A program made the translations under genes and the position numbers. From CALOCN01 sp942491735 (GTDB lineage Bacteria; Eisenbacteria; RBG-16-71-46; JABDJR01), in assembly GCA_942491735.1 (NCBI GenBank), contig CALOCN010000014.1, positions 2,542,001 through 2,606,000 on the forward strand: a stretch of DNA of 64,000 nucleotides. Reading direction: 5' to 3'. Under the pieces are notes generated by a model, which did not search any database, was not told the origin of the DNA, and saw nothing but the letters and a program-made list of their open reading frames with translations. Below, in pieces: positions 18,199 to 28,236 of this stretch. The first letter of the stretch is position 1; each line of letters opens with the position of its first letter.

Positions 18199-19584
18199 TC
18201 AGAAGCTGTAATCGATTCCCAGCAACGCGGTGAAGTCGTCGTTGAGGCCGGTCTTGTTGATGGGGAAGAGCCCGTTGACCGTGACCAGCACGGTGCTGGC
18301 GACGTTGAGCTTGAAGCCGATCGAACCCTGCAGGCTGGAAACGGTGGACTCTTCGCTCAACGACAGCTGATCCAGTTCGATCTCCTCGATCGAGTCCGGA
18401 TCGTGATCGCCCGGGTCATGGGCCGGCGTGGTGCCCGGGGAACCGGGATCGGCATCGACCGGGATGTAGGTGAAGACGCTCGAGGTCATCTGCACGGTCT
18501 GTACGTCGAAGAGGGTGCGCCCCAGGAGATCCGCGGAGAGGGTCAGCTTGGGATCCACGGCCCAGCTCAGGCCGCCGGTATAGCGGAACTCGTTGGGCAG
18601 GTCACCCGAGGACCCGATGTAGCCCAGATTGAGGGTGGGATTCACGGTCTGCCCGATGTGGCTGGCCAGGAGCCACAGGCTGACCTGGGTCTCGCCGGTT
18701 CCCAGCAGGTTGGACACGTCGCCGGTGGGAAGCTTGACCTGCGCCGCCCCGGCCAGGTAGTTGCCGCTGTTGCGCAGGAACTGGTACTTGCCCCGAAGCG
18801 AGACATCCCCCACCCCGCTCGCGCTCCCGAAGCGGCGATCCACATCGGTGTCCGTCCCGTTGTTGAAGGTATGGATGTCCCGGTTCCCGGTGGAAACGCG
18901 CTCCACGTGATTCACCGCGGTAAGCTGGAGATCGACATCCACGAAGGGCATGGCCATACCCAGGTCGAACCGATCGGAAACGCCATAGGAAGCGACCAAC
19001 GCGGTGACCCGGCTCTTGATCCGGAGATAGAGCTGGGAGCTGACCAGGTCCCCCTCGAGGTGCGGTTCCAGGTTGGACCCGTCGCCGTTGGTGTCCTCAT
19101 GGTTGAAGACAAGCTGGATGTCCCCTTCCTCCAACTGCAGACCGTCGATGTCGTCGAAGCTGAACTCGGTCACCGAGAGCCCGACGTTGTACCGTCCCTT
19201 GCCGAGGGTGAGGGGACGCTCGGTGTAGACCGATCCGAAACTCTGGGTGGGACGAATGAACACGCCCAGATCCGGATCCAGCTCGTAGGCAAATCCGCCC
19301 GCGGAGGAGTTCACCGGATAGTTGGCGATCTGACGCCCGATTCCCTGGTTGAGTTCGGTGAGCGCCTGGAACTGGTCGCTGGCCTGGTCGTTGAAGTGGG
19401 CCGAGTGATCGGCCCCCTCGGCCGGCGGGGCCAGGGTGACCCCGGTCCGGACAAAATCGCTGATGAGATCCCGCAGGCTCAGGGTCTGCGCGGACGCCAC
19501 GCTCCCCATACTGATCAGGGCCAGGGAGGTCAGGCCGAGGGTGACGCTGATGAATCGACGAACAGGAACGGCACGACGGCCCAT
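18199..19584 (-). CDS. Outer-membrane beta-barrel protein (phenol-degradation/MetA-type transporter-like)
   Basis: 461 residues with a signal peptide cleaved near VASA/Q (about 32/33). The rest alternates amphipathic beta strands with Asn/Asp/Gly turns (KYQFLRNSGNYLAGAAQVKLP, LNLGYIGSSGDLPNEFRYT), and the chain ends in aromatic LGIDYSF, the usual outer-membrane insertion signal with terminal Phe. Segments resemble barrel proteins often annotated as putative MetA-pathway of phenol degradation. The substrate is unknown. The start ATG 19584 has GGAGG at close to ideal spacing. Its gene is divergent from the ASH-repeat lipoprotein gene, 182 bases apart. Confidence 0.82.
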   Translation of the reverse strand: MGRRAVPVRRFISVTLGLTSLALISMGSVASAQTLSLRDLISDFVRTGVTLAPPAEGADHSAHFNDQASDQFQALTELNQGIGRQIANYPVNSSAGGFAYELDPDLGVFIRPTQSFGSVYTERPLTLGKGRYNVGLSVTEFSFDDIDGLQLEEGDIQLVFNHEDTNGDGSNLEPHLEGDLVSSQLYLRIKSRVTALVASYGVSDRFDLGMAMPFVDVDLQLTAVNHVERVSTGNRDIHTFNNGTDTDVDRRFGSASGVGDVSLRGKYQFLRNSGNYLAGAAQVKLPTGDVSNLLGTGETQVSLWLLASHIGQTVNPTLNLGYIGSSGDLPNEFRYTGGLSWAVDPKLTLSADLLGRTLFDVQTVQMTSSVFTYIPVDADPGSPGTTPAHDPGDHDPDSIEEIELDQLSLSEESTVSSLQGSIGFKLNVASTVLVTVNGLFPINKTGLNDDFTALLGIDYSF

Positions 19585-19687
19585 GAAATCCTCCGGGAAG
19601 GGATCGAGGTCGGCAATGGGACCCGCCCAGCACCGTTTGACAGGGATTCAAACACGTTTCCGTTCCCAACGCCACGCCCTCCCCCGC

Positions 19688-19716
19688 TTGACGGGTCTCC
19701 CGAGCCCGGTTTAACT
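19688..19716 (+). promoter_or_regulatory. Candidate promoter for the ASH-repeat lipoprotein
   Basis: TTGACG (19688-19693) and TTAACT (19711-19716) are separated by 17 bases. The -35 matches 5 of 6 and the -10 only 3 of 6. Expected start is about 44 bases before the ATG at 19767. A moderate candidate; it lies in the divergent gap. Confidence 0.45.
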
Positions 19717-19766
19717 CCTCCTCCACCACGCGTCCCGACACCTCTCCTATCCTCCTGGAATTCCTG

Positions 19767-22700
19767 ATGTCCCATTGCAACGTTCCGTCCGCCTGGATCC
19801 CCCTCGGCCTCGTGCTGATCCTGCTGCTTCCCCTGGGCTGCAGCACCGGGGACGACGGGATCTTTGTCCCAGAGGACGAGGGGGATGCCGCCTGTCGATC
19901 GAGTCTGTCCGAGGCCGACTTCGGCACGCTGACCCTGGGGGCGTTCCGGGACACCACGGTGGTGCTGCGCAACGTCGGGGATGCGTCGCTGGCGGGCCGG
20001 GCCGGTTTCGTGGGCGGGAACGAGGGATTCAGCCTGGTGGGGGGCGACGGCTTCTTCTCCCTGGAACCGGGGCAGTTGCGTCGGGTGACCGTGCGCTTTC
20101 GTCCGGTGCGTGAAGGGATCGCCACCGCCGAGCTTCGCCTCTCCTCGACCTGTCGCCCCATCACCCTGACCGGGGCCGCGGATCCTCCGCCCCTCTGCCG
20201 GGTGGAACCCGCGGTGGTGGACTTCGGCAACCAGGTCGAGGGACCCACCGAGGTCTCGCGCCGCGTCACCGTGCACAACAGCGGCGGCGGTGAGGTGCGG
20301 ATCGAGCCGGCGCTGGAAGCGAACTGCTCGGGATTCAGGCTGGGCTCCACCGGCTCGACCGTTCTGGGTCCGGGCGACTCGACCCAGGTGGAGATCATTC
20401 TCCCCCTGGAGGTCCCCGGTTCGTTCTTCTGCAATCTGCTTCTGGGCGCGCAGTGCTCCGCGGTCGCCCTGGTCGGCACGGTGAACGCGCAACCGGTGTG
20501 CCGGCTCTCCGAGGCCCGTCTCGAGTTCGGCCTCGACCCGGCTCCTCCCGTCCCGGTGGGCGAGTTCCTGGATCATTCGGTGACCCTGACCAACACGGGA
20601 GGAGGCGTGCTCTCCGGCACGGTCGGTCTGGGACCTGCCGGCGCATGCGGCCCGTACTCCGTTCTCGTCGGCGCGGGGGACTATGCCCTGGAGTCGGGCG
20701 AGACCCACACGGTCACCGTCCGTTTCGCTCCCCAGGCCGAGGGTTCCTATGTCTGTGAACTCGGATTCGGCTGCGACACCGTGGTTCTCGACGGGCGCGC
20801 CGCCGGCCCCCGCTGCGAACTCTCGGAGACGTCGCTGGCCATGGGACCGGTGGAGTTGGGCCAGTCCACCACCGGCGAGGTGATCCTCACCAACACCGGG
20901 TTCGGGACCCTGCGGGGAACGGTGAACCCCAGTGCCTGCTCCCCCTTCGAGATCATCGAGGGCGCCGGCGACTACGCGTTGGTCCGCAACGCCAGCCACA
21001 CCGTCCGCATCCGTTTCACCCCGGGCAACGTCGGCCTCTCCGAGTGCGATCTCCAGACCGGCTGCGGGACGGTGCAGGTCTCCGGAACCGGAGTGGAACC
21101 CCCTGCGGTCTGTTCGGTCTCCACCGCCACCCTCGCCTTCGGAACCGTGGTGCTGGGCGACTCCACCTCCACGACCTTCCTCGTTTCCAATACCGGGGGA
21201 GGAACGCTGAGCGGAACCGTCACCTCCCCCTGCTCCGACTTCCGGGTGGACCCCACCACCGCCGACTACTCCGTGGCCGCGGGCCAGAGCCACGCGGTGA
21301 TCGTCCGCTTTGTCCCCCAGGCGGTCGGCGCCGCCGTCTGCACCCTCGACACCGGCTGCAGCGACCGCGTGATCGCCACCGGAACCGGTCAGGAGCAGCT
21401 CCCGGCCTGTGCCCTCGGCACCAGCGAGCTGGACTTCGGCACGGTAACCCTGGGCGAGTCCGCCGATCGTTCGGTCACCCTCCAGAACACGGGAGGGGGT
21501 GTGCTCGAGGGGACGGTCGAGCCGCTTTGCCCGGCGGTCAGCGTGGTGGGAGAGGCCTCCTACTCGTTGGCCTCGGGCGAGACCCACGTGGTCACGCTGC
21601 GCTTCTCCCCCACCACGGCCGGTCCGCTCTCCTGCACCATCTCGACCGGATGTGAAAGCAACATCGCGGCCACCGGGACCGGGTTCGACCCGCCGCCGGT
21701 CTGCGAGGTGACCCCCTCCACCCTCGACTTCGGCATGCTGTTCGTGGGCGAGACCCGGGTCGACTCCCTGACCGTGCGCAACACGGGGGGGAGCCTGCTC
21801 ACCGGAACGGTTGCCTCCCCCTGTTCCGAGTTCGTCATCGACGAAGCGTCCGCGAGCTACAGTCTGGCCGCGAACGAGGCGGCCACCATCCGGGTCACCT
21901 ATGTCCCGGGGGTGGCGGGAGACTCCGACTGTCTTCTCGCCACCGGCTGCGCGGCCGGAGTCCAGGCCACCGGATCCGCCGAGCAGCCGCCGCTCTGCGA
22001 GGTCGGCGCACCGTCGTTGGACTTCGGCACCGTGGAGACCGGATCGACCACCGACATGAGCGTCACCCTGACCAATGTCGGGGGAGGCACCCTGACCGGC
22101 ACGGTGGCGTTGCCCGACTGCGACGCGTTCAGCCTTGTGGCCGGGTCAGGCCCCTATGCCCTGGGAGCAGGCGAGTCGATCACCGTGACCGCGCGGTACG
22201 CCCCTTCCTCGGCCGGCGCGCACGCCTGCGTGATCGAGACCGGTTGCGCCCAGGATGTCGACCTCAGCGGAACCGCCGAAGCCCCCCCCCTGTGCCAGGT
22301 CAGCACCGGGTCCCTTTCCTTCGGCGAGCTGGTGGCCGGGGATCAGGCGAACCAGGCGTTCACCATCACCAACGTGGGAGGAGGCGTGCTCAGCGGATCG
22401 GTGGCCCTGTCCGGTCTCAGCTGCAGCGACTTCGCCATCCTCTCCGGGGGCACCTACGCCCTGGGTCCCAACCAGTCGGTCACGGTGGCCATTCGGTTCG
22501 CGCCGGGCGGGTTCGGGACCTACAACTGTGCGGCCACGACCGGATGCGGGACCCAGGTGACCCTGAGCGGCGCCGGCATCGTCGGCTTCCAGCGACATCT
22601 CTACCAACCCATCCTCACCCAGAGCAAATCGAACGGGGGATGCGCCGGGTCCGGGTGTCATGACTGGACCTATCCCAACGTGACCCAGGACGATTTCCGG

Positions 22701-22862
22701 CTCCTCGACTTCGGCGACCCGGATCAGAGTCGTTTCCTCCGCAAGGCGTCCGGCTCCATTTCCCACTCGGGGGGGCCGGGTGCGGTCACCGGATGGCAGA
22801 TCGGTGGGTCCAGCTACAACCGATTCGTCTCCTGGATCGAGTCCGGCGCCCTCGACAACTAG
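19767..22862 (+). CDS. Lipoprotein with nine ASH-type repeats and a C-terminal CX4CH domain
   Basis: 1031 residues. Signal with lipobox LPLGC (C25), so probably lipid-anchored. Residues about 43-940 are nine tandem units of about 100 aa, each built on Cys-x-(V/L)-LDFG, (V/T)LTNTGGG-L-GTV, a YxL segment, TVRFxP and a TGC-ending strand: ASH/choice-of-anchor D type immunoglobulin-like modules with paired cysteines. The last 95 residues are different and contain CAGSGCH (C959, C964, H965) followed by LDFGDPDQSRFLRK and VSWIESGALDN, a layout like the short cytochrome-like domains of Planctomycetes and related groups, where CX4CH may hold heme. Role unknown; cell-surface scaffold or electron carrier is inference. 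No clear Shine-Dalgarno at ATG 19767. Confidence 0.88.
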   Translation: MSHCNVPSAWIPLGLVLILLLPLGCSTGDDGIFVPEDEGDAACRSSLSEADFGTLTLGAFRDTTVVLRNVGDASLAGRAGFVGGNEGFSLVGGDGFFSLEPGQLRRVTVRFRPVREGIATAELRLSSTCRPITLTGAADPPPLCRVEPAVVDFGNQVEGPTEVSRRVTVHNSGGGEVRIEPALEANCSGFRLGSTGSTVLGPGDSTQVEIILPLEVPGSFFCNLLLGAQCSAVALVGTVNAQPVCRLSEARLEFGLDPAPPVPVGEFLDHSVTLTNTGGGVLSGTVGLGPAGACGPYSVLVGAGDYALESGETHTVTVRFAPQAEGSYVCELGFGCDTVVLDGRAAGPRCELSETSLAMGPVELGQSTTGEVILTNTGFGTLRGTVNPSACSPFEIIEGAGDYALVRNASHTVRIRFTPGNVGLSECDLQTGCGTVQVSGTGVEPPAVCSVSTATLAFGTVVLGDSTSTTFLVSNTGGGTLSGTVTSPCSDFRVDPTTADYSVAAGQSHAVIVRFVPQAVGAAVCTLDTGCSDRVIATGTGQEQLPACALGTSELDFGTVTLGESADRSVTLQNTGGGVLEGTVEPLCPAVSVVGEASYSLASGETHVVTLRFSPTTAGPLSCTISTGCESNIAATGTGFDPPPVCEVTPSTLDFGMLFVGETRVDSLTVRNTGGSLLTGTVASPCSEFVIDEASASYSLAANEAATIRVTYVPGVAGDSDCLLATGCAAGVQATGSAEQPPLCEVGAPSLDFGTVETGSTTDMSVTLTNVGGGTLTGTVALPDCDAFSLVAGSGPYALGAGESITVTARYAPSSAGAHACVIETGCAQDVDLSGTAEAPPLCQVSTGSLSFGELVAGDQANQAFTITNVGGGVLSGSVALSGLSCSDFAILSGGTYALGPNQSVTVAIRFAPGGFGTYNCAATTGCGTQVTLSGAGIVGFQRHLYQPILTQSKSNGGCAGSGCHDWTYPNVTQDDFRLLDFGDPDQSRFLRKASGSISHSGGPGAVTGWQIGGSSYNRFVSWIESGALDN
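19893..22578 (+). repeat. Nine tandem coding repeats of about 300 bp
   Basis: The lipoprotein gene consists here of nine units, each starting with a Cys codon followed by the LDFG-type motif (unit starts near 19893, 20196 and on to about 22291), average spacing about 300 bp. The protein motif is well kept; the DNA units have drifted, so the duplication is old rather than recent slippage. Confidence 0.85.
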
Positions 22863-22976
22863 TTCCCCATGAACGGGTTGCCGAATCCGGCGCCCGGAGG
22901 AACTCATCCTCCGGTTTCCGGGTATTGTCCTTGTTGGCGACTGGATTCGTCCCGTACTCCCGAACCCGGAGGTTGC

Positions 22977-23858
22977 GTGCCCCGTACTCTCGCCCTGGTT
23001 GGACTGTTGCTGTGCCTCTCGCCCGCGGGGGCCTCCCCGGCCGACATCAAGCACCACTACACCATGACCGTCGAGGTCCTGGAAGATCTGGGCTGGGAGG
23101 ATTCCCGCGCGGTCACCGAGGCGGCCCACTGCGCCATGGCGGCGGATATCTGTCGCCTCCCCGCCCTCACCCGCGCCGTGACCACCTTCGCGCTACCCAG
23201 CACCGGCGCCCACTTCGACCGGGTGGCCGCCCTGGCCCAGACCGCCCCGTTCAGCGAGCGGGCCAGTGTCGGGTTCCACTTCAACAGTCTCTACACCTTC
23301 GACGACATCCGCACGCGTTGGCACGCCCTGGGGCTCTGGGTGGACACCGTGTGCCGGGACATTCTGTCCATGCCCCCGGGTGAGGAACGGTTCGAGACCA
23401 CGGTGGCCCTGGTGGGGCTGGTTGCCCACGTGGTGCAGGACTTCTATGTGCACGCCAACTGGGTGGATCTGGTGGACGCGTTCACCCTCGGTCCCCTGGA
23501 GACCGCGGCGTATCCGTTGTGGGAGGAGCTCATCGAGAACCGGGACGGATGGCGGGATCGATCCCGCAGCGTGGACGTCACCGCGCTCGTGTATCGCATG
23601 CGGGTCTCCAACACGATCATGGAGACGAACCCAACCCTGGGAGGTCTCCAGACCGGGCGGATCGCCGGGGAGATCGTCCCGGGACCGGTCGCGCCCTGGC
23701 CCCATCGCCACGCCCTGGGGCGGGACCAGGATGTGGCCCACGCCCTGGGCAAACGGGCGACCGAACTCTGGGTCGGGCGCATCCTGGAGAACCTGTCGAC
23801 CGCGGATGGCGGCACCCCGCCCCGATCCGCCATCGCCTCCCCGCTTCCCGGGCGCTGA
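22977..23858 (+). CDS. Secreted zinc phospholipase C / Het-C-like protein
   Basis: 293 residues from GTG 22977, with signal peptide LLLCLSPAGASPA. The core helix VGLVAHVVQDFYVHANWVDL carries the H-x3-D-x3-H pattern seen in zinc-dependent phospholipase C / S1-P1 nuclease folds and in Het-C domain proteins; further His/Asp occur in KHHYTMTVEVLEDLGW, AHCAMAAD and NSLYTFDD, which could complete a tri-metal site. Known relatives cleave phospholipids or nucleic acids outside the cytoplasm. Start: an ATG at 22869 is in frame, but GTG 22977 has GGAGG (22968-22972) and opens directly into the signal peptide. Follows the ASH lipoprotein by 114 bases. Confidence 0.72.
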   Translation: MPRTLALVGLLLCLSPAGASPADIKHHYTMTVEVLEDLGWEDSRAVTEAAHCAMAADICRLPALTRAVTTFALPSTGAHFDRVAALAQTAPFSERASVGFHFNSLYTFDDIRTRWHALGLWVDTVCRDILSMPPGEERFETTVALVGLVAHVVQDFYVHANWVDLVDAFTLGPLETAAYPLWEELIENRDGWRDRSRSVDVTALVYRMRVSNTIMETNPTLGGLQTGRIAGEIVPGPVAPWPHRHALGRDQDVAHALGKRATELWVGRILENLSTADGGTPPRSAIASPLPGR

Positions 23859-23885
23859 ACCGCGCTCCCCGTACGGACACGCGAA

Positions 23886-23912
23886 AGCCCGCCCCGGCCA
23901 GCGGAGCGGGCT
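23886..23912 (-). terminator. Intrinsic terminator below superoxide dismutase gene
   Basis: Stem AGCCCGC (23886-23892) / GCGGGCT (23906-23912) with a 13-base loop; on the minus strand it is followed by TTTCG. It lies 25 bases beyond the stop of the sod gene and may also serve the convergent plus-strand gene. Confidence 0.7.
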
Positions 23913-23937
23913 CGCATTCCCTGCGAAACGACGCGGA

Positions 23938-24552
23938 TCAGGCGGGGAAACCACCCGACTTCGCCGCCTTGAGGCGGGCGTTGACGTCGTCCCAGTTGAT
24001 CAGTTTCCAGAACGCATCCACCCACTCGGCCTTGCGGTTCTCGTACTGAAGATAGAAGGCGTGCTCCCAGATATCGCACACAAGAATGGGGACGCCCCCC
24101 TGGGCATGCTCCCCCTGGTGGTCGTAGACCTGGTTCACGATCAGCTTGCCACCGAGCGGCTCCCAGGAAAGCACGCCCCAGCCCGAACCCTGCACCCCGA
24201 GGGTCGCCGCATTGAACTGCTTCTTGAATCCGGCGAACCCCTCGAAGTCGGCCTCGAGCTGCCCCTTCACGTCGCCGGTGGGATCCCCACCGCCGTTGGG
24301 GCTCATGTTGCTCCACAGGATGGAGTGCAGCTTGTGCCCGGAAATATGGAAGGCCAGGCTCTTCTCGAGCTGGTTGATGGTGGCGAAGTTCTCGCTCTTG
24401 CGAGCGTCATGGAGCTTCTCGAGGGTGGTATTGGCACCGGCAACGTAAGCGGCGTGATGCTTGTCGTGGTGCAGTTCGACGATCTTGCCGATGAGATGGG
24501 GTTCGAGCTGACCGTAGTCATAGGGCAGATCGGGCAGCGAATAGACCGACAT
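23938..24552 (-). CDS. Superoxide dismutase, Fe/Mn family
   Basis: 204 residues. It converts superoxide to oxygen and peroxide. Seen: YSLPDLPYDYGQLEPHL start, HHDKHHAAYV with the first metal His, HKLHSILWSNMSP with the second, and DIWEHAFYLQYENRKAEWV with the Asp and last His, so the four-ligand set is complete. Glutamine in VNQVYDHQ sits where Mn-type enzymes carry theirs, so Mn or dual use is suggested but not certain. No signal peptide, hence cytoplasmic. ATG 24552 has AAGGAG; an in-frame start at 24582 is rejected. Strong promoter at 24606-24634 and terminator at 23886-23912 make this a single-gene unit. Confidence 0.97.
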   Translation of the reverse strand: MSVYSLPDLPYDYGQLEPHLIGKIVELHHDKHHAAYVAGANTTLEKLHDARKSENFATINQLEKSLAFHISGHKLHSILWSNMSPNGGGDPTGDVKGQLEADFEGFAGFKKQFNAATLGVQGSGWGVLSWEPLGGKLIVNQVYDHQGEHAQGGVPILVCDIWEHAFYLQYENRKAEWVDAFWKLINWDDVNARLKAAKSGGFPA

Positions 24553-24605
24553 GACGGAACTCCTTCGTGGATTCGAACGCATGGGCTCTGTGAAAGCGGA
24601 CAGGA

Positions 24606-24634
24606 ATTATCCGGGGTGGCCGAGGGACTGTCAA
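24606..24634 (-). promoter_or_regulatory. Strong sigma70-type promoter of the sod gene
   Basis: On the minus strand, perfect TTGACA (24634-24629) and GATAAT (24611-24606, 5 of 6) are spaced by exactly 17 bases. Expected start near 24599 gives a leader of about 47 bases. The best consensus promoter in the window. Confidence 0.8.
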
Positions 24635-24660
24635 CGCGCCCCCGGCCCGGCAAGCGTAAC

Positions 24661-24682
24661 GGGACCCCCGGTCGGGGGCCCC
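24661..24682 (-). terminator. Terminator-like hairpin after rpoD
   Basis: Nine-pair stem (one G-U) with loop GACC on the minus strand, 28 bases beyond the rpoD stop at 24711. It lacks a clear U run, so termination may be weak or assisted. It separates rpoD from the sod promoter. Confidence 0.5.
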
Positions 24683-24710
24683 GTCCATTGGAACAGGTCG
24701 TCGACGGACC

Positions 24711-26540
<1,830 letters not shown>

Positions 26541-26544
26541 TCGT

Positions 26545-28236
26545 TCATCCTGTCGTTTTGAGAGATTGCTTTTCTCTGAGCAGGCCCCTGACCCGCTCGT
26601 GATCACCCCGCGACTCGGCCTCGCGGATGGCCTCCTGGATTTCACGGGATCGGACGTCCCGGGCGCGTTCCAGCATCCTGGGGACGAGGTCCTCCAACTC
26701 CGCGCCGGTATCGTCCTGGGCCATGATCTCGGCCGTCAGTGCGCGGGTTGCGTCGTCGTCCACCAGCCGCGTGGCCGGCCGGGTCTCTCCTGCCGCGCGC
26801 AGGACATGCCAGCGGGCATAGAGCTCCCGCAGGCACGGCTCCCGGAGCGCGGCTTCCGGTACCAACTGTTCCTCGTTCACCGAAGCGGCGGAGATGATCC
26901 GGGCCAGATAGGCCCGCCCCACCGGATCCGCCGCGGCGACCGGCTCGGGACGCCCGGCCGGCTTGTGGGCCTGGCGGTTTCCCCTGCGCAGCCGGTCACA
27001 CTCGGCGGCCAGGGTGGCTTCATCGAAACGGAATGCCTCCGCGGCTTCCTGGAGCAACGCACGCCGCCGGATCGCATCGTCGATCCGCGACCCGAGAAAG
27101 GCGAGGGCGCGCACCAGGTCCTCCCGCTTCTCCATGCGGTCCAGCAGGGCCTCACGGGCAAACCCCACCACCCCGGGCGCCTCGGCAATCCGGGTCTGGA
27201 GGGCCTGTGCCCCCTCGTCGCGGATGTAGGAATCCGGATCGTGCCCCTGGGGCAACGCGACCACCGCCACGTCCAGTCCCTCGGCCAGGAACACCGCGGC
27301 GCTCTTCCAGGCCGCGCGCAGCCCGGCGGTGTCCCCGTCGAAGAGAAGGACCACCCGGTCCACGTACCGCTTGACCACCCGGGCCTGTTCCTCGGTAAAG
27401 GCGGTACCACACGAGGCCACCACGTTCTCCAACCCGTTCTGGGCCAGGGCAAAGGCATCCATGTACCCTTCGACGATGAGGGCATGATCGCCGGCCTTGA
27501 GGGCGTCACGCGCCTCGGCCAGACCGTAGAGGACCTTGCCCTTGTGAAAGACCTCGGTCTCGGGACTGTTGAGGTACTTGGGTTCCTCGTCCCCCAGCGT
27601 GCGGGCCCCGAATCCGATGGTGCGCCCCAGCGCCGACCGGATGGGAATCATGAGCCGGCCCCGGAAGCGGTCGTAATGCCCGCCCCGGTCGTTGGCGATG
27701 GCCAACCCGGCCCGCTCCAGGAGCTGGACCGAGTAGCGGGACTGGGCCGCGTCCAGGAGATGGCTCCACCCCTTGGGGGCCCATCCGAGACCGTAGCGCT
27801 CGATGACCGGGGCCTCGATCCCGCGTCCGGTCAGGTACTCGCGCGCCGCGCCTCCGGTGCGACCGGACAGCTCCTGGCGATAGTTCATGGCCGCCCACTC
27901 CAGGGCGGGAAAGACGCTTTCCTCGGCCGCCCCGGTCCAGGTCTGCTTGGGCAGCGGAATCCCGGATCGTCCGGCCAGGGTTTCGATCGCTTCGGGAAAA
28001 CTCAGTTTCTCGAACTCCATGACGAAGCGGAAGACGTCGCCCCCCTCGCCACAACCGAAACACTTGAAGATCTGACGATCCTGATTCACGGTGAACGACG
28101 GTGTCTTCTCGGTATGGAACGGGCAGAGCGCCTTCCAGGTCCGTCCCGCCCGCTTGAGCCGGACATGCTCCCCCACCACGGCAACCACATCGGATGCCTC
28201 GCGAACGCGATCGATGAACTCCGGGGGAAAACGCAT
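26545..28236 (-). CDS. dnaG: DNA primase
   Basis: 563 residues, average to slightly short for DnaG. It makes RNA primers at replication forks. Seen: the CHC2 zinc finger (C38, H41, C59, C62 in CPFHTEK and KCFGCGEGG), the catalytic core FGARTLGDEEPKYLNSPET, the TOPRIM signature LIVEGYMDAFALAQNG with Glu and the DGD motif LLFDGDTAGLRA, and a short C-terminal DnaB-binding helical part. It starts directly where mutS2 ends (stop at 28237) and is followed by rpoD after 4 bases. Confidence 0.98.
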   Translation of the reverse strand: MRFPPEFIDRVREASDVVAVVGEHVRLKRAGRTWKALCPFHTEKTPSFTVNQDRQIFKCFGCGEGGDVFRFVMEFEKLSFPEAIETLAGRSGIPLPKQTWTGAAEESVFPALEWAAMNYRQELSGRTGGAAREYLTGRGIEAPVIERYGLGWAPKGWSHLLDAAQSRYSVQLLERAGLAIANDRGGHYDRFRGRLMIPIRSALGRTIGFGARTLGDEEPKYLNSPETEVFHKGKVLYGLAEARDALKAGDHALIVEGYMDAFALAQNGLENVVASCGTAFTEEQARVVKRYVDRVVLLFDGDTAGLRAAWKSAAVFLAEGLDVAVVALPQGHDPDSYIRDEGAQALQTRIAEAPGVVGFAREALLDRMEKREDLVRALAFLGSRIDDAIRRRALLQEAAEAFRFDEATLAAECDRLRRGNRQAHKPAGRPEPVAAADPVGRAYLARIISAASVNEEQLVPEAALREPCLRELYARWHVLRAAGETRPATRLVDDDATRALTAEIMAQDDTGAELEDLVPRMLERARDVRSREIQEAIREAESRGDHERVRGLLREKQSLKTTG

